Notes under the pieces: model-generated
The model's database searches: none
Told to the model about the DNA's origin: nothing
The model's input: only the letters and a program-made list of their open reading frames with translations
DNA from: Syntrophobacterales bacterium
GTDB taxonomy: Bacteria; Desulfobacterota; Syntrophobacteria; Syntrophobacterales; Thermodesulforhabdaceae
NCBI GenBank assembly: GCA_026417655.1
Contig: JAOACS010000001.1
Coordinates: 21,291-85,290 of the forward strand
Direction: 5' to 3'
DNA length: 64,000 nucleotides
Part shown: piece by piece, positions 54,063 to 63,981 of the stretch
Layout: every line of letters starts with the position of its first letter
Position numbering within the stretch: position 1 is the stretch's first letter
Position numbers and translations under genes: made by a program

Positions 54063-55322
54063 ATGATGGGTAAGAAAAAACGAAGAGTTGTAGTTACAGG
54101 TATGGGTCTTGTTACCCCTCTTGGGATTGGTGTTGAAGAAAACTGGCAAGCGCTTATTGAAGGGCGATCTGGTATCGGACCAATTACACGGTTCGACGCA
54201 AGTGACTATGCGACCAAATTCGCAGGAGAGGTGAAAAACTTTAATCCTGAGGACTTTGTTCCTAAAAAGGAAGCAAGAAAACTAGATATTTTCTTACTTT
54301 TTGCTCTAGCAGCCTCAAAGATGGCCGTCGACGATTCAAGGCTTACCATCTCCGATGAGGAGTCACCTAGAGCTGGTGTTATTATGGGATGTGGTCTTGG
54401 AGGGCTTACTACCATTGAATCCGGTTTTAAAACTCTTCTTGAGGTTGGACCAAAGAAGATTAGCCCTTTTTTTATACCGTCCATAATCGGGAATATGGCC
54501 CCTGGCCTTATGTCTATTCGCCATAATGCGAAGGGTCCCAATCTTTCCGTTCAAACTGCCTGCGCTGCTGGGACCCATGCTATTGGTATAGCCTTCCACA
54601 TGATACGTGATGGGATGATTGATATAGCCCTTACTGGTGGTGTAGAGGCTGTTGTTACTCCAACAGGCGTTGCAGGCTTCAATGCAATGAAGGCTCTTTC
54701 CACCAGGAATGATGCTCCTGAAAAGGCTTCTCGCCCCTTCGACAAGGAACGGGATGGTTTTGTGCTTAGTGAAGGTGCTGCCGTGTTGGTTCTTGAAACC
54801 TTAGATCGGGCGCTTGAGAGAGGAGCGCCTATATACGCCGAAATTATCGGCTTTGGACTTACGGGAGATGCCTACCACATGACAGCTCCTGCACCGGAAG
54901 GAGAAGGGGCGATTCGATGTATGGAAATGGCTATTATCGATGCGGGTATTCGTCCTGAGGATGTGGACTATATTAATGCCCATGGAACCTCCACCGATTT
55001 GAATGATCGTTTTGAAACAATAGCCATAAAACGGGTTTTTGGTGATCATGCCTATAAGCTTGCAGTAAGTTCTACCAAATCTATGACAGGACATCTCCTT
55101 GGAGCAGCAGGAGGGGTCGAAGCGGCATATACTGCTCTTGCCATACAACGGGGTATTATTCCGCCTACGATTAATTACGAATACCCAGATCCCGATTGCG
55201 ATCTAGACTATGTTCCCAATGTAGCCAGAAAAGCTAAGGTTCGAGTGGCCATATCGAACTCCTTCGGTTTTGGTGGAACTAACGCAACGATCGCTATGAA
55301 ATCCTGGGAGGAGGAAGAATAG
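54063..55322 (+). CDS. fabF: 3-oxoacyl-ACP synthase II FabF
   Basis: A condensing enzyme of fatty-acid elongation (419 residues). The nucleophile is the Cys of [16 protein letters not shown], and the two catalytic His are in [16 protein letters not shown] and [16 protein letters not shown]. Two adjacent ATGs at 54063 and 54066 follow GAGAGGG. The stop is 5 nt before rpiB. Confidence 0.96.
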   Translation: MMGKKKRRVVVTGMGLVTPLGIGVEENWQALIEGRSGIGPITRFDASDYATKFAGEVKNFNPEDFVPKKEARKLDIFLLFALAASKMAVDDSRLTISDEESPRAGVIMGCGLGGLTTIESGFKTLLEVGPKKISPFFIPSIIGNMAPGLMSIRHNAKGPNLSVQTACAAGTHAIGIAFHMIRDGMIDIALTGGVEAVVTPTGVAGFNAMKALSTRNDAPEKASRPFDKERDGFVLSEGAAVLVLETLDRALERGAPIYAEIIGFGLTGDAYHMTAPAPEGEGAIRCMEMAIIDAGIRPEDVDYINAHGTSTDLNDRFETIAIKRVFGDHAYKLAVSSTKSMTGHLLGAAGGVEAAYTALAIQRGIIPPTINYEYPDPDCDLDYVPNVARKAKVRVAISNSFGFGGTNATIAMKSWEEEE

Positions 55323-55327
55323 CACTT

Positions 55328-55768
55328 ATGAGAATCGCCGTTGGAAGTGACCATGCTGGATTTGGGTTGAAAGAATTTATAAGGGACTATCTCAAGCGGG
55401 AGGGCTATGAAGTAGAGGATGTGGGGACATTTTCCGATGAATCGGTTCACTATCCTGAATTTGCCTTCCGAGTGGCTAAATTGGTAGCGGAAGGAAAGGT
55501 TGATCGGGGGGTTCTTATCTGTGGAAGCGGTATTGGAATGTGCATGGCTGCAAATAGAGTAAGGGGTGTTCGGGCTGTTCATGCTACAGAACCCTATGGG
55601 GCCAAGATGAGTCGTAGGCACAACGATGCCAATGTGCTCTGTCTTGGAGAAAGATTCATAGGCCGTGATATGGCTCTAGAAATTCTGACAGTCTGGCTGT
55701 CTGAACCTTTCGAGGGGGGACGCCATGAACTGCGGGTTCGAATGATAGATGAAATGGGGGACGTATGA
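55328..55768 (+). CDS. rpiB: Ribose-5-phosphate isomerase B
   Basis: Interconverts ribose-5-phosphate and ribulose-5-phosphate. The 146-residue RpiB has [17 protein letters not shown], the catalytic Cys in [18 protein letters not shown] and [13 protein letters not shown]. It overlaps glyA by 4 nt. Confidence 0.95.
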   Translation: MRIAVGSDHAGFGLKEFIRDYLKREGYEVEDVGTFSDESVHYPEFAFRVAKLVAEGKVDRGVLICGSGIGMCMAANRVRGVRAVHATEPYGAKMSRRHNDANVLCLGERFIGRDMALEILTVWLSEPFEGGRHELRVRMIDEMGDV

Positions 55769-57021
55769 GTATTCTCGAAAGAGTGGATCCCGAAATATAT
55801 CGAGCCATTAAGCTCGAAGAGGAGCGCCAGAGATATAAGATTGAACTTATCGCATCGGAAAATTTTGTAAGTAGAGCTGTCCTTGAAGCTCAGGGTTCTG
55901 TCCTAACGAATAAATATGCAGAGGGTTATCCAGGACGTCGCTATTATGGTGGTTGTGAGTATGTGGATATAGTGGAACAGCTTGCGATAGATCGAGCCAA
56001 GAAACTCTTCAATGCAGAATATGCTAACGTTCAACCCCATTCGGGATCTCAGGCGAACATGGCCGTGTATTTTGCTGTCCTAAACCCTGGTGATACAATC
56101 ATGGGCATGGATCTAAGACAGGGAGGACATCTTACTCATGGAAGTCCTGTGAGTTTTTCTGGAAGGCTCTATCGAGTCATTTCCTATGGAGTCCATCCGG
56201 ATACGGAAGAAATAGATTACGATTCCTTGAGAAGACTTGCCCTTTCTGAGCGTCCTAAACTCATTATTGCTGGTGCTAGCGCTTATCCAAGAACTATTGA
56301 TTTTGAGCGCTTTAGGGCTGTATGCGATGAGGTAGGTGCCCAGCTTATGGTGGATATGGCCCATATTGCAGGGCTTGTTGCGGCAAAACTTCATCCAAAT
56401 CCAGTCCCTTACGCCGATTTTGTAACATCGACGACTCATAAGACTCTAAGGGGACCTCGAGGTGGACTTATTCTGTCTCATGAAAGGTACGCTAAGATCC
56501 TTGATAGTCAGCTCTTTCCAGGTATACAGGGTGGACCCCTTATGCACGTCATTGCCGCTAAAGCTGTGGCCTTGAAGGAAGCTTTGGAACCGAGCTTTCA
56601 GGAATACCAGCGTCGTATTGTGGAAAACTGTAAAGCCCTTGCGGAAGCTCTTAAGGAGAGGGGTTACAGGCTTGTGTCAGGAGGAACAGATAACCATCTT
56701 ATGCTTGTGGATCTTAGAAATAAGGGTATTACGGGTAAAGAGGCGGAAGGGGTGCTAGATCAAGCTGGTATAACGGTTAATAAAAATTCCATCCCCTTCG
56801 ATCCGCAAAAGCCAAACATTACAAGTGGTATCAGAATTGGAACAGCGGCTGTAACCACTAGAGGGATGGGTATAGAGGAAATGAAACAGATTGCCTCATT
56901 CATAGATGAGGCCCTTGGTGCAAGGGATTATGCTCTGAAACTTGAAGAGATACGGAGAAAAGTAAAGGCCTTTGCGGGATCCTTTCCTATGCATCGTTCT
57001 TTTGTGGGAGAAGATGAGTAA
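55765..57021 (+). CDS. glyA: Serine hydroxymethyltransferase
   Basis: Interconverts serine and glycine with tetrahydrofolate, using PLP. The 418-residue protein has [52 protein letters not shown] and the PLP Lys in [15 protein letters not shown]. The rpiB-glyA-rib order is common in this group. No glycine riboswitch is possible here because it overlaps rpiB. Confidence 0.97.
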   Translation: MSILERVDPEIYRAIKLEEERQRYKIELIASENFVSRAVLEAQGSVLTNKYAEGYPGRRYYGGCEYVDIVEQLAIDRAKKLFNAEYANVQPHSGSQANMAVYFAVLNPGDTIMGMDLRQGGHLTHGSPVSFSGRLYRVISYGVHPDTEEIDYDSLRRLALSERPKLIIAGASAYPRTIDFERFRAVCDEVGAQLMVDMAHIAGLVAAKLHPNPVPYADFVTSTTHKTLRGPRGGLILSHERYAKILDSQLFPGIQGGPLMHVIAAKAVALKEALEPSFQEYQRRIVENCKALAEALKERGYRLVSGGTDNHLMLVDLRNKGITGKEAEGVLDQAGITVNKNSIPFDPQKPNITSGIRIGTAAVTTRGMGIEEMKQIASFIDEALGARDYALKLEEIRRKVKAFAGSFPMHRSFVGEDE

Positions 57022-58150
57022 GCAAGGTAAAGAAGAAAGATTCATGGGGGAGGCCCTTCGTCTTGCCAGGAAAGGTGCGGGGAGGGTAAGCCCGAATCCT
57101 ATGGTTGGCGCTATTGTCGAAAAGGACGGTGTTATCGTAGGAAAGGGATTTCACGAGGAGGTAGGAAAGGCCCACGCTGAGGTTAATGCTCTCCAAGATG
57201 CCGGCGTAAAGGCGTGGGGGGCAACTCTTTACGTTACGCTTGAGCCTTGTAACCACTATGGAAGAACACCCCCTTGCACAGAAGCAATTTTACGGGCGGG
57301 TATTAAAAGAGTTGTAATCGGAATGAGGGATCCCAATCCTAATGTTACAGGAGGTGGCGTTGAGAGGTTAAGGAATGAAGGGATTGAAGTCGTTGAAGGG
57401 GTTCTTGAAAACCAATGTCGATATCTAAATAGAGCATTTATAAAATATGTTACAACGAAAATGCCTTATGTCATTGTAAAGGTAGCGATGACTCTTGATG
57501 GGAAGATAGCCACCAGATCAGGCCGCTCTAAGTGGATTACCGCGGAAGATTCGAGGCGGTTTGTCCACAGGCTTAGGTCTGAGGTAGATGCTGTTTGTGT
57601 TGGAATAGGAACAGTTCTTGCCGACGATCCCCTTCTTACGGTTCGTTATGGTAAAGGTAAGAGGAAACCAATTAGAGTTGTAATAGATCCCCTCCTAAGA
57701 ATTCCAGAGGAGAGCCAACTTTTAAAGACGGTTTCTGATGTTCCCTGTTGGATTTTTCATGGTTCTAAGGTTGATCTAGAAAAGTCAAAAAGACTCGGAG
57801 ATCGGGGAGTAAGGCTCGTTGAAGTGCCTGATCAGGGAAGAGGGCACCTTGATATTAGGGGGATCCTTCTTAAGCTCGGAAAAGAAGAGATAACATCGGT
57901 TCTTCTCGAGGGTGGATCTGGTATTTTTGGAGCCTTTTTCGCTCCGCCTGATGGAAATCCCCTTGTTGACGAAGTCTGCTTCTTTTATGCTCCAAAGATT
58001 CTTGCAGATTCGGAGGCATTGCCTCTAATTAGCTCAGGAAGAGCTTGCTTTGATATGTCAGAGGCTATGGAGCTTAGGGAGATCACCGTAAGGAAGTTTC
58101 GAAGGGATGTTTTGATTAGGGGGATTTTGTCGTGTTCACCGGTCTTGTAG
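57014..58150 (+). CDS. ribD: Bifunctional riboflavin deaminase/reductase RibD
   Basis: A 378-residue two-domain enzyme for the second and third steps of riboflavin synthesis. The deaminase domain has [11 protein letters not shown] and [16 protein letters not shown] (zinc). The reductase domain begins [20 protein letters not shown] and has [16 protein letters not shown] and [13 protein letters not shown]. The frame extends to 56972 inside glyA; the ATG at 57014 has GGAGAAG directly ahead and overlaps the glyA stop by 8 nt. Confidence 0.94.
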   Translation: MSKQGKEERFMGEALRLARKGAGRVSPNPMVGAIVEKDGVIVGKGFHEEVGKAHAEVNALQDAGVKAWGATLYVTLEPCNHYGRTPPCTEAILRAGIKRVVIGMRDPNPNVTGGGVERLRNEGIEVVEGVLENQCRYLNRAFIKYVTTKMPYVIVKVAMTLDGKIATRSGRSKWITAEDSRRFVHRLRSEVDAVCVGIGTVLADDPLLTVRYGKGKRKPIRVVIDPLLRIPEESQLLKTVSDVPCWIFHGSKVDLEKSKRLGDRGVRLVEVPDQGRGHLDIRGILLKLGKEEITSVLLEGGSGIFGAFFAPPDGNPLVDEVCFFYAPKILADSEALPLISSGRACFDMSEAMELREITVRKFRRDVLIRGILSCSPVL

Positions 58151-58818
58151 AAGGCATGGGTGTTGTAAGAAGGATTGAGTCTACGGGGGGAAGTGGGGGA
58201 AGCTGGGACAGGCGTATAGAAGTTGAACCCCTCTTCGAAGTGGAGGTGCTGTCGATCGGTGAAAGCATATCTATAGATGGAGTTTGTCTTACGGTTGTAT
58301 CCTGGAATGGGACAGTTTTTAGAGCCGATGTCTCTACAGAGACTCTCTCTAGAAGCACCCTTGGAGATAGAAAACCGGGAGATTTGGTCAATCTTGAGAG
58401 GGCCCTAAAGGTGGGTGATAGATTGGGTGGCCATTTGGTTATGGGGCACGTGGACTGTGTGGGGGTTTTCAAGAAGCGACTTGAGGAGGGGCGCTCTCTT
58501 AGATTGTTTTTTGAGATTCCCGATCGTTTCAGCCGTTATGTTGTGGAGAAAGGTTCTGTGGCGGTAAACGGAGTAAGCCTTACAGTTAATGGCTGTAGTG
58601 GAAATAGGTTTGATGTAAATATTATACCCCATACGGCCATGGTTACCAATATTGGCCTTCTTAAACCGGGTGATAGGGTTAACATTGAAACGGACATTAT
58701 AGGAAAGTATGTTGAAAGGATTCTTCTTGCCTGGAAAAGGGAAGATAATAGATCTTCGGCAGAGGGGAAATCGGTTATTACTGAAGATTTTTTAAAGCTT
58801 CACGGATTTCTTAAATGA
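58132..58818 (+). CDS. ribE: Riboflavin synthase alpha chain
   Basis: Makes riboflavin from two molecules of dimethylribityllumazine. The 228-residue protein begins [12 protein letters not shown] from a GTG start and has two lumazine-binding repeats (SIDGVCLTVV with GHLVMGHVD, and AVNGVSLTVN with NIIPHTAMVTNIG). It overlaps ribD by 19 nt. The usual ribBA, ribH and nusB genes do not follow. Confidence 0.95.
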   Translation: MFTGLVEGMGVVRRIESTGGSGGSWDRRIEVEPLFEVEVLSIGESISIDGVCLTVVSWNGTVFRADVSTETLSRSTLGDRKPGDLVNLERALKVGDRLGGHLVMGHVDCVGVFKKRLEEGRSLRLFFEIPDRFSRYVVEKGSVAVNGVSLTVNGCSGNRFDVNIIPHTAMVTNIGLLKPGDRVNIETDIIGKYVERILLAWKREDNRSSAEGKSVITEDFLKLHGFLK

Positions 58819-59318
58819 CGAATATACTGAGAAGAACCTTTGTTGAAGCAATGGTTATTTCGGCTCTAGCAGTGTTGGTAGCTCTCTTTACGAATGCTTT
58901 CCGTTCGGATGGTCTGAAAATCTTCGGAACCGACTGTATAAAACAGTTTAAAGTTTGTAAGGGAACGATAAAGAAATCGGAGATTATTGATCTGGAAAAG
59001 GCTTTAGCTCTTTTCTATAACAAGGCGGCTATCTTTGTGGATGCCCGTTCACCCATTGTATATTCTATGGGTCATATCCCTGGGGCCTTAAATATTCCTA
59101 ACAATGGAGACATCAAACAATATGAGGACTTAGTTAGTGGCTTCTCAAAGGATTCCTTTTTCGTAGTCTATGATGATGGGGTTGAGGGGGGACCTGCGGT
59201 TGAGGTGGCTTCCATGCTTAAGGAAAAGGGATTTTCAAGGGTTCTCTCTTTTCCCAATGGCTTTTCAGAATGGCGTGTAAAGGGACTTCCTGTAGATGTC
59301 GGAATAGGTAGGTTCTAA
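58815..59318 (+). CDS. Membrane-anchored rhodanese-like protein lacking the catalytic Cys
   Basis: A 167-residue protein with an N-terminal membrane helix (VEAMVISALAVLVALFTNAF) and a rhodanese domain: FVDARSPIVYSMGHIPGALN, then GFSRVLSFPNGFSEWRVKGLP. The active-site loop where Cys is expected after the strand FFVVY reads DDGVEGGP, so no nucleophilic Cys is present. Sulfur transfer is unlikely; it may bind or sense a ligand. It overlaps ribE by 4 nt and ends the operon at a hairpin. Confidence 0.85.
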   Translation: MTNILRRTFVEAMVISALAVLVALFTNAFRSDGLKIFGTDCIKQFKVCKGTIKKSEIIDLEKALALFYNKAAIFVDARSPIVYSMGHIPGALNIPNNGDIKQYEDLVSGFSKDSFFVVYDDGVEGGPAVEVASMLKEKGFSRVLSFPNGFSEWRVKGLPVDVGIGRF

Positions 59319-59323
59319 TGGAT

Positions 59324-59352
59324 AGCCGGCGAACTTTTAAGGCTCGCCGGCT
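59324..59352 (+). terminator. Hairpin after the rib operon
   Basis: AGCCGGCGA and TCGCCGGCT form a perfect 9-bp stem with an 11-nt loop, 5 nt after the stop. No strong U-tract follows on either strand. It separates convergent genes and could act in both directions. Confidence 0.65.
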
Positions 59353-59369
59353 GTAGGCTAAGGGGGGTG

Positions 59370-60425
59370 TTAATCCTCTTCCTCTACTATACTTTCTCTA
59401 TAGGCGTTTGGGTGGGGAACAGGCATAGCATCTATCCCGCCCCCTTCGGGGTTAAACCTAAATCGATAGGAAAACCCGAGATTTCCCTGTTTCAACATGG
59501 CCATCCATCCCCGAATAAAATAGGGGCAGTTGTCGTTAAAACAGATGTAAAAATGATCTGTGTTCCACTCTGTAAAAGGGGTTAAGGGAACTAGCCATTT
59601 TTTAAGCTTTTCTCCACAGTATGGGCAAACTCTATTCCTGGCAACCCATTCCTTCATCTCTCTTAGGGAAAGGTCTATTTCTGGTAACACTACATCAGGA
59701 TCCGTCACCTCAGGTCTTCTTGGTCTGTTGGGATTTCCCCCTATTTTTTCCGCATAGACAGCATAAACTGGATCACTGGCTATATTGAGATGGGCGTATT
59801 TATCCTCTAAGGGACGTCTCTTTCCCTTTGAAACAAAGAAGGATGGTTCTTCAAAGGATCCACTCATGGAGAAATAATCTGCCACAAGAAGTACTCGCTC
59901 TTCTTCTGTCATTTCCTTCCAGATGCGGATGGCCTTGGGTGGGAAATATCGGTTGCTAAAGATAACGAGAAATAATCCACCCGGTTTTAGTACTCTTCCT
60001 ACCTCGGAGAAAATTTCCAGGGGACGAGTGATGTAATCAACTGAGACTACATTCAGAACTACGTCAAAGAAATTGTCTTGGAAAGGCAAAAGGGGATTTT
60101 CGTTTATGTCCTGGATTAGATACTGATTGAGTTTTGGATTTGCCCGAAGTTCCTCTTCATTTAGACCTAGTCCTACTACAAATTCAGGTTTAATTGAGTC
60201 TGGTATGTGGGAGTCCCAACTCGCCATAAGGTCAAGGATCCGTGGAGTCTGCTCTATAATGAGTGTGCCGATGATGTGTTCAACGACCCTTAGGGCGTTG
60301 TCGTCTAAGTGTTGGACAAAGCGAGGTTTTTGATAAAAGATACTGTCTGGTCTTTCATCCTCTCGCTCAAAACATGAAGGATCATAGTTAAAGTGATAGC
60401 TCTTTACTGTGTTGCAGGCAGGCAT
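59370..60425 (-). CDS. Class I SAM-dependent methyltransferase with zinc-ribbon-like C-terminus
   Basis: A 351-residue protein. The centre is a Rossmann methyltransferase: RILDLMASWDSHIP (motif I variant), VVGLGLNEEELRANP, LLPFQDNFFDVVLNVVSVDY and VGRVLKPGGLFLVIFSNRYF. The C-terminal 80 residues contain CPYCGEKL and ICFNDNCPYF, a possible zinc ribbon. The first 50 residues (HFNYDPSCFEREDERPDSIF) are also unusual. Substrate unknown. AAGGAGGAG lies before the ATG. Confidence 0.8.
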   Translation of the reverse strand: MPACNTVKSYHFNYDPSCFEREDERPDSIFYQKPRFVQHLDDNALRVVEHIIGTLIIEQTPRILDLMASWDSHIPDSIKPEFVVGLGLNEEELRANPKLNQYLIQDINENPLLPFQDNFFDVVLNVVSVDYITRPLEIFSEVGRVLKPGGLFLVIFSNRYFPPKAIRIWKEMTEEERVLLVADYFSMSGSFEEPSFFVSKGKRRPLEDKYAHLNIASDPVYAVYAEKIGGNPNRPRRPEVTDPDVVLPEIDLSLREMKEWVARNRVCPYCGEKLKKWLVPLTPFTEWNTDHFYICFNDNCPYFIRGWMAMLKQGNLGFSYRFRFNPEGGGIDAMPVPHPNAYRESIVEEED

Positions 60426-60503
60426 AATCTCCTCCTTTTTAAAGTTTTTAGTCCCTGCCTGTCGGGGTCAAACATAAGGTTAAGAACTACATTTGGATAT
60501 TGC

Positions 60504-60524
60504 AACCTTATGTGTAAGGTTTTT
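60504..60524 (+). terminator. Hairpin with U-tract upstream of the 6S RNA promoter
   Basis: AACCTTA and TAAGGTT form a perfect 7-bp stem with a 4-nt loop, followed by TTT to give a five-T run. No plus-strand gene lies upstream in this gap, so its use is unclear; it may insulate the RNA gene from antisense or read-through transcription. Confidence 0.4.
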
Positions 60525-60527
60525 ACC

Positions 60528-60557
60528 TTGACTTGATTTGGTGGAAATGACTAGAAT
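60528..60557 (+). promoter_or_regulatory. Promoter upstream of 6S RNA
   Basis: TTGACT (-35) and TAGAAT (-10) with an 18-nt spacer. The predicted start near 60564 is about 100 nt upstream of the conserved 6S stem, which would make a 5'-extended precursor. No clear gene lies in 60564-60666. Confidence 0.6.
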
Positions 60558-60666
60558 TGTATTGGAAAGAGGAACTCAAGATATTGAGGAGTCTTGGGGT
60601 ACTGATAGTAGCGTGAGTAAGTAGTAGTAAGCCTAGGTATTGGGCTTGTTAACATATTTTGTATTC

Positions 60667-60836
60667 GCCCCTGGAGTGTTGGTGATCGGTAGAACGTCTC
60701 TGAGCCAACACTAACAAACTGGGAGCCGCCTCTTACTCTGGTGTGGAAGTTCCCCGGAACTTCCCTAAAGGAGTAATGTGGCACCCACCTAGTCGAATCG
60801 GTTCAAGACCGACTACTGACACGGCATTCTGGGGGC
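60667..60836 (+). ncRNA. ssrS: 6S RNA
   Basis: The ends GCCCCTGGAGTGTT (60667-60680) and GGCATTCTGGGGGC (60823-60836) pair along all 14 positions with several G-U pairs, giving the closing stem of 6S RNA. Inside, TTACTC and GAGTAA and a perfect GGAAGTTC/GAACTTCC hairpin lie toward the apex. The 3' part GGTTCAAGACC...CGGCATTCTGGGG matches the conserved 3' end of proteobacterial 6S RNA (GGTTCAAGGG...GGCGGCATCT in E. coli). The location directly before rny is usual for the lineage. It sequesters sigma70 RNA polymerase in stationary phase. Ends are approximate. Confidence 0.82.
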
Positions 60837-60907
60837 AAGATGCCCGCCTTCTCGTATCTTAGGGGTTCCTATAATTAATTAAGAATCTGTGTATCTCCTA
60901 GTCATGA

Positions 60908-60945
60908 AGAGCTTTTACTGAACTTAGTGGGGAGGTAAAGGCTCT
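60908..60945 (+). terminator. Long hairpin between 6S RNA and rny
   Basis: AGAGCTTTTAC and GTAAAGGCTCT pair over 11 positions (one G-U) with a 16-nt loop. It lacks a clean U-tract (CTATTGTATTAT follows). It may end or trim the 6S transcript, or be part of the rny leader. Confidence 0.5.
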
Positions 60946-61006
60946 ATTGTATTATGGTGTTGTGTGCCCATAGGGCATTGAAAATATACTATCTAAGGAG
61001 AGATTT

Positions 61007-62566
61007 ATGACAGCTGTAATGGTGTTGTTGTTTATTGTTTCCATAGCTGCTGGAGCTTTAGTGGGAATATACGTTTATCAACAGCTCCAGAAGCAACGTT
61101 TTCAGGAGATTGAAGCCCAAGCTCAAGAGGTTTTAAACCGTGCAAAAAAGGAAGCCGAAACGATAAAGAAGGAGGCTATTCTTCAGGCTAAGGATACTCT
61201 TATTCAGATGAGAGCTGATTTCGAAAGGGAGACAAAGGAAACCAGGAAAGAGCTTCAAAGTCTTGAAAAACGATTGATGCAGAAGGAGGAAAATCTCGAA
61301 AGGAAGGGTGACCTTCTTGAAGCTAGGGAAAAGGAGCTGGTAAAGCGTGAACGGGAGTTAGAGCGTCTTTCAAAAGAGATTGCTCAAAAGAGTGAGGAAT
61401 ATGAGAATTTAATTCAGGAGCAAAAAACACTTCTTGAAAGTATAGCGAAAATGACAACCCAAGAAGCTAAAAATATGCTGATAGAATCTATTCGAGAGGA
61501 AGCACGCCGGGATGCCGCTTTGATAATAAAGAAGATAGAATCTGAAGCAAAAGAGATGGCAGACAAGAAGGCACGGGAGATTATCGCCTTAGCGATTCAA
61601 CGATATGCTGGCGAATATGTGGCAGAGAAGACAGTTTCTGTCGTTAGCCTTCCAAATGAGGAGATGAAAGGAAGGATTATAGGAAGGGAGGGTAGGAACA
61701 TAAGGGCTCTTGAAGCAATAACCGGTGTGGATCTTATAATAGATGATACTCCGGAAGCCGTTATCCTTTCGGCCTTTAATCCTGTTCGTCGAGAGGTAGC
61801 AAGGATCGCCTTAGAAAGACTCATATCGGATGGCCGCATTCATCCTGCTCGAATAGAAGAGGTGGTTGGAAAGGTAACAGAAGAGATTGAACAAAGCATA
61901 AGGGAGGCTGGAGAGCAGGCGGCTTTCGATGTGGGAGTTCATGGGCTACATCCAGAACTCCTTAGATTGCTTGGTAAGCTGAAGTATCGCACAAGTTATG
62001 CCCAGAATGTATTAGAGCATTCCCTTGAAGTGGCCTTTTTATGTGGAATTATGGCGGTTGAGTTGGGGCTTGACCAAAAGGAAGCAAAAAGAGCGGGATT
62101 ACTCCACGATATAGGAAAGGCGGTAGATCATGAGCTCGAAGGACCTCATGCCCTTATAGGAGCTGAGCTTGCTAGAAGATATGGAGAGTCGGAAGCTATT
62201 GTGGAAGCCATTGCTTCTCACCATGATGATGTGGCGCCTGAGAGTGTCTTGGCAGTTTTAGTTCAAGCCGCCGATGCCCTGTCGGGAGCAAGGCCTGGTG
62301 CTCGTAAAGAACTTTTAGAAACCTACGTAAAGAGGTTGGAAACCCTTGAACGTATTGCTATGGAATTTCCGGGTGTAAGTAAGGCCTATGCTATCCAGGC
62401 GGGACGAGAACTTCGGGTTATGGTAGAAAGCCAAATGGTTGATGATGCAAGTGTTGTTTTGCTTTCAAGAGATATTGCTAAGAAGATAGAGTCGGAGATG
62501 ACCTATCCGGGGCAGATAAAGGTGACAGTCATAAGGGAAATTCGGGCCGTAGAGTATGCTAAGTAA
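61007..62566 (+). CDS. rny: Ribonuclease Y
   Basis: A membrane-anchored endoribonuclease that starts mRNA decay. The 519-residue protein has an N-terminal membrane helix ([20 protein letters not shown]), a long coiled coil (about 30-200), a KH domain ([20 protein letters not shown]) and an HD domain with [20 protein letters not shown] precedes the ATG. The stop TAA overlaps an ATG that is an alternative tyrS start. Confidence 0.97.
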   Translation: MTAVMVLLFIVSIAAGALVGIYVYQQLQKQRFQEIEAQAQEVLNRAKKEAETIKKEAILQAKDTLIQMRADFERETKETRKELQSLEKRLMQKEENLERKGDLLEAREKELVKRERELERLSKEIAQKSEEYENLIQEQKTLLESIAKMTTQEAKNMLIESIREEARRDAALIIKKIESEAKEMADKKAREIIALAIQRYAGEYVAEKTVSVVSLPNEEMKGRIIGREGRNIRALEAITGVDLIIDDTPEAVILSAFNPVRREVARIALERLISDGRIHPARIEEVVGKVTEEIEQSIREAGEQAAFDVGVHGLHPELLRLLGKLKYRTSYAQNVLEHSLEVAFLCGIMAVELGLDQKEAKRAGLLHDIGKAVDHELEGPHALIGAELARRYGESEAIVEAIASHHDDVAPESVLAVLVQAADALSGARPGARKELLETYVKRLETLERIAMEFPGVSKAYAIQAGRELRVMVESQMVDDASVVLLSRDIAKKIESEMTYPGQIKVTVIREIRAVEYAK

Positions 62567-62589
62567 TGGAACTTAAGGAGGGAAAGGGG

Positions 62590-63864
62590 TTGGACGTATT
62601 AAATGAGCTTAAGGAGAGAGGTTTTGTCGAACAGGTAACGGATGAAGAGGGCTTAGGGGAATATCTATCCAGCCCTTCCACTTGTTATATTGGATTTGAT
62701 CCAACGGCCGATAGTCTTCATGTTGGGAGTCTTGTGCCTATTCTTTCACTTGTCCATATGCAAAGGTATGGACATCGTCCCATAGTTATAGTGGGAGGAG
62801 GAACGGGGCTTATTGGAGATCCAAGTGGCAGAACCGAAATGAGAAAACTTCTTTCAAGAGATGATATTGATCGTAATGCCCTTGGAATAAAGAATCAGCT
62901 TGCGAGGTTTCTAAATTTTGATGATGGTAAAGCTCTCTTCCTTAATAATGCCGATTGGCTTACACCTCTTAACTATATTGATTTTTTAAGAGACATTGGC
63001 TGTCATTTCAGTGTAAACCGCATGCTTGCTACTGAAAGTTACCGAATGAGACTTGAGCAAGGACTAACCTTTATTGAGTTTAATTACATGTTACTTCAGG
63101 CTTACGATTTTTATTACCTGGCGAAGGAATATAGCTGCTTTCTTCAAATGGGGGGAAGTGATCAATGGGGAAATATTGTTGCTGGGGTTGACCTTATAAG
63201 GAGAAAACTGGGAAAGAGAGCCTATGGCATGACTTTTCCGTTAATTACGACAGCTTCTGGCTCTAAGATGGGAAAAACTGCCCAGGGGGCTGTGTGGCTT
63301 AGTGAAGAAAAAACATCGGTTTTTGATTTTTATCAGTACTGGGTTAATACCGATGATCGGGATGTAGTTAGATTTCTTAAGCTTTTTACATTTCTTCCTT
63401 TAGAAGAGATCCATAAAGTTGAAAACTTAACGGGGGAACAACTCAATCCCCTTAAGCGAATACTTGCCTATGAAGTAACGGCTCTTGTGCATGGGCATGA
63501 AAGGGCGAAGGAGGCTTATCTTTCCGCTTGTAAAACCTTTGGTTTCATAGAGATTGGAGCCGATATACTACCTTCTAGTAGTATTCCAAGAGCTATTTTG
63601 GATGAGGTTTCTGATGCTATTCCTGTGACTATGATTAACAAAGAGAAGATTGATGAGGGTGTTTCTATTGTTGATCTCTTTGTTGAGACTGGCCTGTGTA
63701 ACTCTAGAAGTGCTGCTAAGAGATTGATTGAGCAGGGTGGAGCTTATGTAAACGATAGGAGAGTTGTGGATATTCATGAAAAGTTAAAGAAGGATCTTTT
63801 TGTGGGTGGAAGTCTTTTGCTGAAGGCAGGAAAGAAGAGGATTCATCGAGTGCGATTGGAATAA
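62590..63864 (+). CDS. tyrS: Tyrosyl-tRNA synthetase
   Basis: Charges tRNA-Tyr. The class I enzyme has the HIGH-like motif ADSLHVGSLVPIL, GGGTGLIGDPSGRTEMRKLL, the Tyr site LQAYDFYYL and QMGGSDQWGNI, the KMSKS-like SGSKMGKTAQGAVWL and a C-terminal S4 domain (NSRSAAKRLIEQGGAYVNDR). An ATG at 62566 overlaps the rny stop, but AAGGAGG lies 8 nt before a TTG at 62590, and residues from there (LDVLNELKERGF) match the normal TyrRS start. The TTG is therefore preferred, giving 424 residues. Confidence 0.95.
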   Translation: MDVLNELKERGFVEQVTDEEGLGEYLSSPSTCYIGFDPTADSLHVGSLVPILSLVHMQRYGHRPIVIVGGGTGLIGDPSGRTEMRKLLSRDDIDRNALGIKNQLARFLNFDDGKALFLNNADWLTPLNYIDFLRDIGCHFSVNRMLATESYRMRLEQGLTFIEFNYMLLQAYDFYYLAKEYSCFLQMGGSDQWGNIVAGVDLIRRKLGKRAYGMTFPLITTASGSKMGKTAQGAVWLSEEKTSVFDFYQYWVNTDDRDVVRFLKLFTFLPLEEIHKVENLTGEQLNPLKRILAYEVTALVHGHERAKEAYLSACKTFGFIEIGADILPSSSIPRAILDEVSDAIPVTMINKEKIDEGVSIVDLFVETGLCNSRSAAKRLIEQGGAYVNDRRVVDIHEKLKKDLFVGGSLLLKAGKKRIHRVRLE

Positions 63865-63874
63865 AATTTTTCTC

Positions 63875-63981
63875 TTGACTCTGAGTTAAGTATCTGGTAG
63901 TAGGGGGATCCGTTTTTGGGGGTGGTGTAGGGGTTGGGAGGAAAAAAAGTAGTTGACAGGCTAGATGGAATGAGTTAAAGA
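63875..63981 (+). promoter_or_regulatory. Tandem promoter-like elements at the right edge
   Basis: TTGACA at 63953 and TAAAGA at 63976 have an ideal 17-nt spacer. A weaker pair, TTGACT at 63875 and TAGTAG at 63898, also spaced 17 nt, lies upstream. No gene begins before the window ends, so the target is downstream of the window; a stable RNA or a new operon is possible. Confidence 0.5.

Noticed and set aside
55700..55790. Glycine riboswitch before glyA
   Set aside because: glyA overlaps rpiB by 4 nt, so there is no untranslated leader.
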